Shown: positions 25,288 through 33,856, counted from the stretch's first letter. The stretch: DNA of 64,000 bases from Oscillospiraceae bacterium (GCA_015064955.1 SVRD01000003.1:1-64000), one strand, 5' to 3'. Notes: generated by a model from the letters alone, not told the origin. Program-made: numbers and translations.

Positions 25288-26283
25288 TTATTCCGCGCCG
25301 TTTTCGATAAACGCGATAAGCAGATCAGCGCAAGCGAAAAGATCATCGGAATCGATGGTTTCGACAGGAGTATGAACGTATCTCGTGGGAAGCGAAATAC
25401 AGCCCGCGTGGCTGCCTGCACCCGCTATCTGCATTGCGGAGGTATCGGTACCGCCCGCAAGAAGAACCTCGTACTGATATTTGATCTTCTTATCTTCGGC
25501 AAGGTCGGTGAGTCTGTCAACGATCTTGCGCGAGCAGATTACTGAGCTGTCTTTAATCTTGATAGCCGCGCCGTCACCGAGCTTTGCGGTAAGGTTATTG
25601 GGGTTACCGCAAGCGGGAGCGGGAGTTACGTCGAGTGCGATCGCATAATCGGGCATTACAGTAAAGGACGAGGGCTTCGCACCGCGGCAGCCGACTTCTT
25701 CCTGAGTTGTGAATACGAAATAGGTATCGTAAGCGGGAGTACCGCAATTCAAAGCGGCATATGCAGAAATCGCACAGCATACGCGGTCATCAAATGCCTT
25801 CGACGCATAGCGTTTGGAGGAAAGCTTTTTGAACATAGGAGCGATTGCACATACGTCGCCAACCTTAACCTTTCGCTTTGCCTTTGCGGCAGTATCCGCG
25901 CCGATATCGACAAAAAGCTTATTGGGATTTATATCCGCAAACTTTGTTCCGTCTTCAACAACGAGAATACCGGTGGTGCCGTTTTGAAACTTAACATTAT
26001 GATAGCAGGATGCAACCGCATTGATACCGCCGATGGGAGCAACGCGAATCATTCCGCTTTCCTCGATATTCACTACCATAAAGCCGATTTCGTCCATATG
26101 CGAAGCGATCATCAGCTTTTTGGAGGGATCTCTACCCTTTTTGAAGACGATTAAGTTTCCGACGGGATCGATAGAAATCTCATCGCAAACATTTTTGAGG
26201 TCATTTGATATAATTTCAGCGAGCTCGGATTCATAACCCGATACCGAAAAAGCATTTTGATATTTTTTAACGAGATTAAGCAT
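25288..26283 (-). CDS. M42 family metallo-aminopeptidase, copy 1
   Basis: A 331-residue cytoplasmic metallopeptidase. Metal ligands and catalytic residues appear in ASHMDEIGFMV (first His and Asp), KAFDDRVCCA (bridging Asp), TTQEEVGCRGA (catalytic and ligand Glu), ALDVTPAP (Asp) and PTRYVHTPVET (final His). M42 enzymes form large tetrahedral particles that trim peptides. It shares its first base with the stop of copy 2, so the two are translationally coupled. Third of three adjacent paralogues. Confidence 0.93.
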   Translation of the reverse strand: MLNLVKKYQNAFSVSGYESELAEIISNDLKNVCDEISIDPVGNLIVFKKGRDPSKKLMIASHMDEIGFMVVNIEESGMIRVAPIGGINAVASCYHNVKFQNGTTGILVVEDGTKFADINPNKLFVDIGADTAAKAKRKVKVGDVCAIAPMFKKLSSKRYASKAFDDRVCCAISAYAALNCGTPAYDTYFVFTTQEEVGCRGAKPSSFTVMPDYAIALDVTPAPACGNPNNLTAKLGDGAAIKIKDSSVICSRKIVDRLTDLAEDKKIKYQYEVLLAGGTDTSAMQIAGAGSHAGCISLPTRYVHTPVETIDSDDLFACADLLIAFIENGAE

Positions 26284-27302
26284 TAGTCAAAGCTCCTTTC
26301 ATTGATTGCCGCGGCGAGATCAGCCACAGCTTGCATATCTTCAAGCGAAAGCACGTTGGAAGCGGAGTGAATGTATCTTGCGGGTGCGCTTATTGCAAGC
26401 ACTCTCGCGCCCGAAGCGGCGCGCTGATATACGCCCGCCTCGTTTCCGCCGGCTACAACGTTTTTATATTGCCATTTTATACCCTTTTCGTCTGCGACGG
26501 AAACAGCAAGCTCAACAAGCCCCTTGTCGTAGATCGTGCTTCTGTCCATAAGCGAAAGAACCGCGCCCTTGCCGACAGAGCAAGCACATTTGGATTTGGA
26601 TACGCCGAGAACGTCACCCGCTGTCGTTGCTTCAAGTGCGATAACCACATCGGGTCTCAAGCGGTGAGCAACCTCCTTCGCACCGTCGCAACCGATCTCC
26701 TCACAAGTATTGAAGGCAAAATAGGTATCGTACTCAAGCTCGCTGTTTATCATACTAACAAGTGCCGCACAGCCGAAACGGTCGTCGAGCGCTTTTGAGC
26801 GAACCAAGCCCGAGCCAAATTCCTCATAGTCGGGCTCGAAGGTACAGCAGTCGCCAACGGTGATATATTTCTTTGCGTCTTCCTTGTTGCTTGCACCGAT
26901 ATCAATATGCATTTCGCTTATTGCTTCGCACTTGCCGCGTTCCTCGGGAGTTTGCATATGGATCGCCTTTGATGCGACAACACCGTTGATTTGGCTTTCG
27001 CAGAAAACGATTCTTCTTCCGCTTACAACGCGTCTGTCAACACCTCCGACCGAATCGAACCACAAATAGCCTTCATCGTCGATATATTTGACCATAAATC
27101 CGACTTCATCCATATGTGCAGAGAAAAGAACTTTGTTCTTTCTCGCCTTTTTTCCCTTTTTAAAGACGATCAGGTTACCCATAGGATCGGTTTCGTATTT
27201 ACAACCCGAATCCTTTATATCCTCGATAATCGCTTCGCGCACGAGATCCTCCATACCCGAAGGACCGAGGATATCGCAATATTTTTTGAGATATTTCATC
27301 AT
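26283..27302 (-). CDS. M42 family metallo-aminopeptidase, copy 2
   Basis: A 339-residue M42 peptidase with the same ligand set: FSAHMDEVGFMV, KALDDRFGCAA, NTCEEIGCDGA, ALEATTAGD and PARYIHSASNV. The fifth motif has Glu (ALEATTA) where copies 1 and 3 have Asp, a difference that may change metal use or specificity. It is joined to copy 1 by a one-base stop/start overlap and lies 13 bp after copy 3. Copies 1 and 2 look more alike to each other than to copy 3. Confidence 0.92.
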   Translation of the reverse strand: MMKYLKKYCDILGPSGMEDLVREAIIEDIKDSGCKYETDPMGNLIVFKKGKKARKNKVLFSAHMDEVGFMVKYIDDEGYLWFDSVGGVDRRVVSGRRIVFCESQINGVVASKAIHMQTPEERGKCEAISEMHIDIGASNKEDAKKYITVGDCCTFEPDYEEFGSGLVRSKALDDRFGCAALVSMINSELEYDTYFAFNTCEEIGCDGAKEVAHRLRPDVVIALEATTAGDVLGVSKSKCACSVGKGAVLSLMDRSTIYDKGLVELAVSVADEKGIKWQYKNVVAGGNEAGVYQRAASGARVLAISAPARYIHSASNVLSLEDMQAVADLAAAINERSFD

Positions 27303-27315
27303 AGCATTATCCTCC

Positions 27316-28347
27316 TTAAAGCGATTTGATTACCTCTGCGATGAGGCGAGAGGTATTATAGGCGTCGTTCATATTAACGATTTCGCTCATAGTGTGCATA
27401 TTTTTGAGCGGGATCGAGATAAGCAGAGTAGGAATACCATCACGCGTGGTTTGAACCGCATTCGAGTTGGTGCCTGTTCTTCCGGGTGCGGCAGAAAGCT
27501 GATAAGGAATCCCTTCCCTTTCGGCAATGTTTACTGCGTGCTTTGTGAACGCACGGTTTGTCTGAGGCGAGAAGCAAATATCTCCGCCGTTACCCGCACG
27601 CACGTCCTCACGTGTTTTTGGGGCGCCGGGAACGAATGCATGTGTAACGTCGATAACTATTGCCTTATCGGGATTTAAGCGATAAGCAGTCGTCATAGCG
27701 CCCTTATAGCCGGTCTCCTCGCCGCCCGAAAACTGAAAAGCAACGTCGACGTTAAGCTTTGTTTTATCGAGCATCATAAGTGCACGTACGATCGCAGCAC
27801 CGCACAGACGGTCGTCAAATCCCGCTCCTGCGAGGTTATCGTTCAAAAGCTTGGTGAGCTTGCAAGGAAATCCGACAGGAGTGCCGACTCTTACGATTGC
27901 TTTGAGCTCATCAATTGGCAAGCCTGTATCTATAAAGAGGTCGGTTACGTTCATCTTCTTTTCGCTGTCACCTGCTGACTGAAGGTGAGGCGGAACAGAA
28001 CCGAATACTCCGCGAATAGTCTTTTTGCCGTAAATATTCACCTCTGCGGCAGGAAGTATTTTGGCTGCGATGCCGCCGATCGGTGCGATACGCAAGAATC
28101 CGTCATCACAAAGCTCGGTGACAACAAAGCCGACGGTATCAAGATGCGCATCGCAAAGCAAGAGAGGCGCATTTTTCTTACCGCAACGCATAATTCCGTA
28201 AAAGCTTCCAACCGACGTAGTGCCGATTTCATCAAATATGCCGAGCGTTTCGACATATTCAGTGAGCCCGTCAAACGCCATATCCTCCAATCCCGAAACG
28301 CCGGGATAAGAGGTGAAGTTCTCGATAAGATCATATAATCTTTCCAT
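27316..28347 (-). CDS. M42 family metallo-aminopeptidase, copy 3
   Basis: A 343-residue M42 peptidase, first of the three in transcription order. Ligand motifs are CDAHLDTVGFVV (here HLDTVG rather than HMDEVG), AGFDDRLCGAA, SGGEETGYKGA, VIDVTHAF and PLKNMHTMSEIV. It is the most divergent of the trio. It starts 10 bp after murD, so all three peptidases are probably transcribed from the murD promoter. The three paralogues may form hetero-oligomers or cover different N-terminal residues (inference). Confidence 0.92.
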   Translation of the reverse strand: MERLYDLIENFTSYPGVSGLEDMAFDGLTEYVETLGIFDEIGTTSVGSFYGIMRCGKKNAPLLLCDAHLDTVGFVVTELCDDGFLRIAPIGGIAAKILPAAEVNIYGKKTIRGVFGSVPPHLQSAGDSEKKMNVTDLFIDTGLPIDELKAIVRVGTPVGFPCKLTKLLNDNLAGAGFDDRLCGAAIVRALMMLDKTKLNVDVAFQFSGGEETGYKGAMTTAYRLNPDKAIVIDVTHAFVPGAPKTREDVRAGNGGDICFSPQTNRAFTKHAVNIAEREGIPYQLSAAPGRTGTNSNAVQTTRDGIPTLLISIPLKNMHTMSEIVNMNDAYNTSRLIAEVIKSL

Positions 28348-28357
28348 ATTTTCCTCC

Positions 28358-29719
28358 TTAAAGAGAATTTACGATTTGTTTGAAGGTATTTCCGCGTTCC
28401 GCAAAATTTCCGAACATATCAAAGCTTGCGGATGCGGGTGTAAGTACAACATTATCACCGGCGGTTGCATTCTTATATGCAATATCGACAGCTTCATTAA
28501 AGTCATTCGTGATCGTATACGCGGTATAACCGACACTGTCGAAAACCTTTGCGATCTTCGGCGCGGTTGCACCGCAAAGCACGGTATACTTTACCTTTTC
28601 AAGAAAGAGAGCTCCGAGAGGCTCATAGGGGATGTTTTTATCGTATCCGCCGCAAATTGCGATTATCGGGGTTTTAAAGGCGTTTATGCAGGCGGTTGTT
28701 CGAGACGGGCTGGAATCGATAGACGAATTATAGAACTTGATACCATTGATCTCGCGGACAAATTCTATTCTGTGCTCGACTCCGCCGAACTCGCGTGCGA
28801 CTTTTTTAAGCGTATCTACCGAAACGATATCCCTTACAGCCGAATAAGCCGCGGCGTAATTATATCTGTTGTGTCTGCCGACAATTCTGATTTCTTCATC
28901 GGCTACAAGCAATTCGCCCTTGCTTGTATAGATGCCGTTGTCGTTAAAGCAGATATCACCTTTTGTTGAATTGCCCGAAATAAAAGCAACACTTCCCTTT
29001 GACTCTTTGGCAAAGCCTTCGGCATATTCGTCGTCGAGATTCAAAACAAGCTTGGAACCGCTTTTTTGAAAAGCGAAAATCCGCTTCTTCGCTTCGACGT
29101 ACTCATTCATATCGGTATGCCAATCGAGATGATTAGGTGCAACGTTTGTCACGACAGCGATATCGGGACTTTCGGAAAGCTTCATAAGCTGGAACGATGA
29201 AAGTTCGATAACGGCATAGTCGTCGGGACCGATCTCATCGAGTGTTGCAAACAGATTAACACCGATATTTCCGCCGAGCCATACCTTATATCCCTCGGCT
29301 TCCAAAAGCTTGGCAATAAGAGTTGTGGTTGTCGTTTTTCCGTCGCTTCCAGTTACTGCGATCTTTTTGCAGGGACAAAGCGAAAAGAATTCCTCCATCT
29401 CGCTCGTTATTCGAGTACCGTTTGCTCTCGCTTTATTCAAACCGCAAAGATCAGGTCTGACAGCGGGCGACAGAAACAGCAAGGATTCGTAAATATCATC
29501 AAGATATCCCTCTCCGCTTATGAACTCCACGCCTTGTTCGGAAAGCTCTTTATAAAAATCGCGTTCGGACAGATCATTCTTGTCACGAACGATACATTTA
29601 GCGCCGACAGAAAGAAAAAGTCTTATAACAGGCAGATTGGAAACGCCCATTCCGACAAAGCCGACGTATTTTCTGTTGTAATCCGATGCGTATTCTTTTA
29701 ACACGAAGAATACCTCCAA
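28358..29719 (-). CDS. murD: UDP-N-acetylmuramoylalanine--D-glutamate ligase
   Basis: Cytoplasmic Mur ligase adding D-Glu to UDP-MurNAc-L-Ala, ATP dependent. It has 453 residues. The N-terminal Rossmann domain (VGFVGMGVSNLPVIRLF) is followed by the P-loop VTGSDGKTTTTTL (near 115-127), the central NVAPNHLDWH and the C-terminal SSIDSSPSRTTACINAF. It lies outside the dcw cluster at the right end of the window, where a gene of this kind would be expected between mraY and ftsW. It is first in an operon with three M42 peptidases and a PLP enzyme. Confidence 0.95.
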   Translation of the reverse strand: MEVFFVLKEYASDYNRKYVGFVGMGVSNLPVIRLFLSVGAKCIVRDKNDLSERDFYKELSEQGVEFISGEGYLDDIYESLLFLSPAVRPDLCGLNKARANGTRITSEMEEFFSLCPCKKIAVTGSDGKTTTTTLIAKLLEAEGYKVWLGGNIGVNLFATLDEIGPDDYAVIELSSFQLMKLSESPDIAVVTNVAPNHLDWHTDMNEYVEAKKRIFAFQKSGSKLVLNLDDEYAEGFAKESKGSVAFISGNSTKGDICFNDNGIYTSKGELLVADEEIRIVGRHNRYNYAAAYSAVRDIVSVDTLKKVAREFGGVEHRIEFVREINGIKFYNSSIDSSPSRTTACINAFKTPIIAICGGYDKNIPYEPLGALFLEKVKYTVLCGATAPKIAKVFDSVGYTAYTITNDFNEAVDIAYKNATAGDNVVLTPASASFDMFGNFAERGNTFKQIVNSL

Positions 29720-29736
29720 TAATTTCTAACTAATAC

Positions 29737-29765
29737 ATTATATAACCAACAAAAAAAATAATCAA
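29737..29765 (-). promoter_or_regulatory. promoter of murD
   Basis: TTGATT (29765-29760), 17-nt spacer, TATAAT (29742-29737). Divergent from the rnpB promoter. Confidence 0.75.
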
Positions 29766-29783
29766 GGTTTTTATACCAAGTAT

Positions 29784-29812
29784 TTGACAAATTTGATTTG
29801 ATGTGATACAAT
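29784..29812 (+). promoter_or_regulatory. promoter of rnpB
   Basis: TTGACA, 17-nt spacer, TACAAT at 29807-29812; start expected near 29819. Confidence 0.8.
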
Positions 29813-29819
29813 TTTTCAG

Positions 29820-30167
29820 CGACCGTACCGAACAATCGCGCGGTATCACAGCGAAAGCTCATACCGTGAGGAAAGTCCGAGCTCCACAGAGCAGGATAAC
29901 AGATAACATCTGCCGAAGGCGACTTCAGGGCCAGTGCAACAGAAATAAACCGCCTGCTTTTGCAGGTAAGGATGGAAAGGCGAGGTAAGAGCTCACCGGT
30001 GTGGCGGAGACGTCACAGCCATGTAAACCCTATCCGGAGCAACACCGCGGCGGGGGCATATGCTTGCTCGGCAGCCCCTATGGAGGTGGCAAAGAGGTTT
30101 ATGGCGACATAAACCCAAGATAGATGATTGTTCACGACAGAACTCGGCTTACAGGTACGTTTGTCGC
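29820..30167 (+). ncRNA. rnpB: RNase P RNA
   Basis: The catalytic RNA that matures tRNA 5' ends. Conserved blocks are visible in order: GAGGAAAGTCCGAGCTCC (29868 on), CAGGGCCAGTGCAACAGAAA, GGATGGAAAGGCGAGGTAAGAGCTCACCGG, CATGTAAACCC and the 3' ACGACAGAACTCGGCTTACAGG. The P1 helix pairs GCGAC-GTACC at the start with GGTAC-GTCGC at the end. A paired GCCTGC/GCAGG element resembles the A-type (ancestral) fold. It has its own promoter and a terminator shared with the convergent serpin gene. Confidence 0.97.
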
Positions 30168-30180
30168 TTCTTTGAAATCA

Positions 30181-30209
30181 AAAGCACCCTCGTTCGAGGG
30201 TGCTTTTAT
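30181..30209. terminator. bidirectional terminator
   Basis: AAAGCACCCTC / GAGGGTGCTTTT with a GTTC loop, between rnpB and the convergent serpin gene. Confidence 0.9.
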
Positions 30210-30210
30210 C

Positions 30211-31557
30211 TTATGCATTCGGGTTCATCATTGTTCCGATAAATAGCGGTGTATAGGTTTCGCTGTCGATAATCATATACACATACGGTCTGGTGAGGCA
30301 CACTTCTACATAATCCGGAATACCTCCGCAATTCATTTCAACAACAGTCGCAGCGCCCGCCTTTGTGCCCGTGTACGTCACGGCTATCGACGTTTCGTGA
30401 TATACGTTTGAAATATAAAGTCCGCCGGGCTTTCCCATTTTTGAAAAATCGGCAGAAAACAAATCGAATGCGAGAGGCATTCCCATTTCTATCAGCGCGT
30501 CGTTAAGCTTCGTCTTAAACCCCGTTTCAAAAGACGGCATCGAAGCGTAGACGGTTGTTTGGCGCTGTGACATAAACAGTTCGTTCAGCTTTTCGCCGCT
30601 GAGCGATTGAACGTAATCGGTTATGCTTATATCCTCGTTTGGCAATATCGCCGCAAACGCATATTTACCGTCCTTATATGGCTTGATAAAGCCTGTCGCA
30701 TCATCGGATGAGAGATATATAGATTCGGTTGAATCCATATATTCGACCTTGACCTGCTCTCCGTTTTCGAGTTTGAATTCCCCGTTTCTTATTGTATGCT
30801 CTGCGTAGGTTTCTTCCCATTCGGCTTCGAAAACGAGAGCGTTAATAAGATACATTATTGCATTCTGATCGATCTCGTCGAGCATTTTTGGAATCATTCC
30901 GTCGGTTTTTTGTTCGATCCAATTATTTATGTCACGCAGTGTGCCGTTGTCAAAATCGTCCTTTCTGATTTCGGCAGAATAATAGTCGGCATTGGTCTGA
31001 AGAAAATCAAGGTTCGGTTCGAATGAAGGTGTATCCCTGAACCAGATCGCGTTTGCTATATCAAAGCTGTATTTATCGCCTTGCGGACGTGTATTGATAT
31101 AGCTGTATAAATATTCATTCAGCTCGTTAATGCTCATTCCGAGAACCGATTCGATTTGCGAGAGTGTTTCTCCGTTCGCCCCGTTAGCAGTCATCGAAAG
31201 TGCACAAAACACTGACAAGGGCGATATAAGTGTGTTTTCCCCGCTCTGCTCGGTTGCTTTAAACAGTCTGACAGCAAAGTCGTTATATGCTTCATTACCT
31301 TTATCGAGGCTTGTTATCGCGACGCTGTTGGGAACGATGCCTTCCATAAGATTTTCTGCCTTTACGGTATATTCTGTACCGGGCAGAAGCTTAAACACAA
31401 CAAACGAAAAGACCAAGCAAAAGCAGGCGGCAAGCGCTGTATAACGAATGATTCTTTTATTTCTTTGTTTATTTGGTGAATTACGCAATCGTGCTACATC
31501 GCGCAGCATATCCTCGTCCAGCGAGTCGATTGCATTTATAATATCGTCTTTTTTCAT
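30211..31557 (-). CDS. membrane-anchored serpin with intact inhibitory hinge (pair 2)
   Basis: A 448-residue protein. The N-terminal cytoplasmic stub (1-36, MKKDDIINAIDSLDEDML...) resembles the start of many clostridial membrane proteins that follow ECF sigma genes. One membrane helix spans 38-57. The rest is a full extracellular serpin (about 85-448) with NTLISPLSVFCALSMTANGANG, the shutter LINALVFEAEW, NVYHETSIAVTYTGTKAGAAT and CLTRPYVYMIID. The hinge GTKAGAAT (397-404) has the small residues needed for trapping a protease; the scissile region is near residues 410-412 (Cys-Gly-Gly). Overlaps the sigma gene by 4 bp. Confidence 0.88.
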   Translation of the reverse strand: MKKDDIINAIDSLDEDMLRDVARLRNSPNKQRNKRIIRYTALAACFCLVFSFVVFKLLPGTEYTVKAENLMEGIVPNSVAITSLDKGNEAYNDFAVRLFKATEQSGENTLISPLSVFCALSMTANGANGETLSQIESVLGMSINELNEYLYSYINTRPQGDKYSFDIANAIWFRDTPSFEPNLDFLQTNADYYSAEIRKDDFDNGTLRDINNWIEQKTDGMIPKMLDEIDQNAIMYLINALVFEAEWEETYAEHTIRNGEFKLENGEQVKVEYMDSTESIYLSSDDATGFIKPYKDGKYAFAAILPNEDISITDYVQSLSGEKLNELFMSQRQTTVYASMPSFETGFKTKLNDALIEMGMPLAFDLFSADFSKMGKPGGLYISNVYHETSIAVTYTGTKAGAATVVEMNCGGIPDYVEVCLTRPYVYMIIDSETYTPLFIGTMMNPNA

Positions 31558-32114
31558 ATTTCAAAGCCCTCCTTTTCGAGATATTCCTTTAATGACAGCC
31601 TTGTACGGTATAATATACTTTTGGCTTTTGATTCGCATACGCCGCAATATTTGCTGACGTCTTTAAGCGAATCGTGATAATAGTATCTGCCGATAAACAG
31701 ATTGCGTGCATCCTTTGAAACAGACTTGAGAAACGTGTTTATTGCTTGAGACAAAAGAGCAAGCTCGACCTCGCTTTCGGGTGTTTCGCTTTCGCATACT
31801 ATATCGTTAAGCTCATCGAGCGACACGGTGTATTCCGACGGGATCCTTTTGCTTCTTATACGCATTCGGTATTTATCTATCGCAATACGTCTGATAAGCT
31901 TTGCGAGATATGAAGAGAGAACGCTCGGCTCATTCGGCGGTATCGAATTCCAGGCGGCGAGATATGTATCGTTTACACATTCGTCGGCATCGGATTTGTC
32001 CGAAAGTATATTGATTGCAATCTTTGTGAGATACTTCTGATACTTTTGGGCAGTATAGGTCAAGGCGGATTCGTCACGCAGTATAAACAATTCGACTATT
32101 CTTTCGTCCTGCAC
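31554..32114 (-). CDS. ECF-type sigma-70 family sigma factor (pair 2)
   Basis: About 186 residues. Region 2 is visible in KYLTKIAINILSDKSDADECVNDTYLAAWNSIPP and SYLAKLIRRIAIDKYR, and region 4 in LFIGRYYYHDSLKDVSKYCG and AKSILYRTRLSLKEYL. Start set at GTG 32114, 8 nt after AAAGGAG; ATG 32120 is too close to that site, and the longer frame from 32174 has none. The sigma and serpin genes overlap by ATGA, the same layout as pair 1. The two sigma proteins are clearly different in sequence, so the pairs are old paralogues or separate acquisitions. Confidence 0.88.
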   Translation of the reverse strand: MQDERIVELFILRDESALTYTAQKYQKYLTKIAINILSDKSDADECVNDTYLAAWNSIPPNEPSVLSSYLAKLIRRIAIDKYRMRIRSKRIPSEYTVSLDELNDIVCESETPESEVELALLSQAINTFLKSVSKDARNLFIGRYYYHDSLKDVSKYCGVCESKAKSILYRTRLSLKEYLEKEGFEI

Positions 32115-32246
32115 ACACATCACTCCTTTGTTTTGTATTCGGGCGCCTTCATAAGTAATACTCGTCAAACGCATAAAAAGGTTTCCGGTTTTGCTTATTT
32201 TTCAAAAAAATTTTGGAAATAATTAATATTGAGGTATCTTTTTCAG

Positions 32247-32275
32247 ATTATACTTCAAACAAAGAACATATACAA
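32247..32275 (-). promoter_or_regulatory. probable promoter of sigma-serpin operon 2
   Basis: TTGTAT (32275-32270), 17-nt spacer, TATAAT (32252-32247). The leader to the GTG start is about 130 nt; I see no clear hairpin in it. Confidence 0.55.
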
Positions 32276-32318
32276 GGCTTTTTTGTTTTAAACAGCGTGC
32301 GTGTTTAGGGAAAACTCC

Positions 32319-32347
32319 TTGACATAAACTATGTTTTTGTATATAAT
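32319..32347 (+). promoter_or_regulatory. promoter of prfB
   Basis: Consensus TTGACA, 17-nt spacer, TATAAT at 32342-32347. Confidence 0.85.
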
Positions 32348-32381
32348 GAATGTGTAGAGAAATATATAAGGAGAACCCCTT

Positions 32382-33491
32382 GTGATATTACAGTTGGAGC
32401 AAGCGAAGCTTTCCTTGGGAGAGTTGAGCGACGGAATAAAGGATCTTGGCGATTCTATCGGATTTGACACATTAAAGACCGAGGTAGAGGAGCTTGAAAA
32501 CAAGACTGCCGAGGCAGGTTTTTGGGACAAGCCGCAGGAATCGCAGGTCGTTTTAAAACAGCTTAAATATAAAAAAGGCACTTTGGAACGCTATATATCG
32601 TTGAAGCGCAGCTTTGACGATATCGAAACACTTATCGATCTTTCTATCGAAGAGGATGACGACAGTGTTGTCGACGATGTTCTCAATGATCTTGAAGCAG
32701 TCAAAAAGGAATACGAAAGACAAAAGATCGAAATACTTCTTTCGGGCGAATATGACGGAAGCAACGCAATTATATCCATTCACCCCGGTGCAGGCGGCAC
32801 AGAGGCACAGGATTGGGCGCAGATGCTTTACAGAATGTACTCGCAATATGCCGCCAAAAAGGGATTCAAGCTCAAGGTTTTGGACTATCTCGACGGCGAC
32901 GAAGCGGGTATTAAGAGTGTTTCCTTTATGATAGAGGGCGAAAACGCATACGGTTATTTAAAGAGCGAATCGGGTGTTCACAGATTGGTTCGTGTATCCC
33001 CCTTTGACTCGAGCGGAAGACGTCACACGTCGTTTGCGTCGGTTGAGGTATTGCCCGAATTCAACGATGAAATCACTATTGAAATCAACGAAGCCGATCT
33101 TAAAATCGACGCTCACCGCGCAAGCGGCGCCGGCGGTCAGCACGTTAATAAAACCGACTCGGCTATTCGTATAACACATATACCCACAGGTATAGTTGTC
33201 GGCTGTCAGACCGAGCGAAGCCAGGTCCAGAACCGCGAAACAGCGATGAAGATGCTCAAGAGTAAGCTTTTGGAGATCAAGGAACGCGAGCATCTCGAGC
33301 GCGTCGAAGACATTACCGGCACGAAAATGAACATCGAATGGGGCAGCCAGATACGTTCTTACGTATTTATGCCTTATACATTGGTCAAGGACAACCGAAC
33401 AAACTGCGAAACCGGTAATATCCAAGCGGTTATGGACGGCGATCTCGATGACTTTATCAACGAATATCTGAAACTAAACTGCGGAAAATAA
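32382..33491 (+). CDS. prfB: peptide chain release factor 2
   Basis: Terminates translation at UGA and UAA on the ribosome. It has 369 residues. The RF2 tripeptide SPF is present in VRVSPFDSSGRRHTSF, and the peptidyl-hydrolysis GGQ in GAGGQHVNKTDS. It starts with GTG 32382, 9 nt after AAGGAG. The whole gene is one frame: there is no in-frame UGA near codon 25, so the programmed +1 frameshift that autoregulates prfB in many bacteria is absent. It has its own consensus promoter. Confidence 0.96.
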   Translation: MILQLEQAKLSLGELSDGIKDLGDSIGFDTLKTEVEELENKTAEAGFWDKPQESQVVLKQLKYKKGTLERYISLKRSFDDIETLIDLSIEEDDDSVVDDVLNDLEAVKKEYERQKIEILLSGEYDGSNAIISIHPGAGGTEAQDWAQMLYRMYSQYAAKKGFKLKVLDYLDGDEAGIKSVSFMIEGENAYGYLKSESGVHRLVRVSPFDSSGRRHTSFASVEVLPEFNDEITIEINEADLKIDAHRASGAGGQHVNKTDSAIRITHIPTGIVVGCQTERSQVQNRETAMKMLKSKLLEIKEREHLERVEDITGTKMNIEWGSQIRSYVFMPYTLVKDNRTNCETGNIQAVMDGDLDDFINEYLKLNCGK

Positions 33492-33524
33492 TTTACACAT
33501 ACAATTACATTTGGAGGTATTTTT

Positions 33525-33833
33525 ATGAAAAAACTTAAGCCCATTCTCGGTATTTCCCTTCTCGTTCAGTCTGTGACATTCTTTATTCTCTGTCTCGTGA
33601 ACGTCGAAAAGAGAAAGAACCTTGCAAAAACATTCGGCGTATTCGGCGCTATCGGCGGTATTGCCGGTGCGGCGTTACTCGTTTCCGAATACAAAGCACG
33701 CAAGAAGCTCAGAGAAGCTGAGGACGAGGAATTTTACGACGAATTTGACGAGTTCTACGACGAATTGAGCGATGATCTCGACGTTGCAGACGACGAAATT
33801 CTTTGCACCTTTGAAGGCTCCGACGCTGAATAA
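33525..33833 (+). CDS. small membrane protein with acidic C-terminal tail
   Basis: A 102-residue protein starting at ATG 33525 behind GGAGG. There are two hydrophobic helices (about 7-24 and 36-53), the second glycine/alanine rich (GAIGGIAGAALLV), then a basic hinge and a strongly acidic tail with repeated Asp, Glu, Phe and Tyr. I do not recognise the family. It sits 33 bp after prfB on the same strand, likely co-transcribed, and before htpG. A structural or regulatory membrane peptide is all that can be said. Confidence 0.75.
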   Translation: MKKLKPILGISLLVQSVTFFILCLVNVEKRKNLAKTFGVFGAIGGIAGAALLVSEYKARKKLREAEDEEFYDEFDEFYDELSDDLDVADDEILCTFEGSDAE

Positions 33834-33856
33834 GCAATAAACCCATAGTTAATTAC

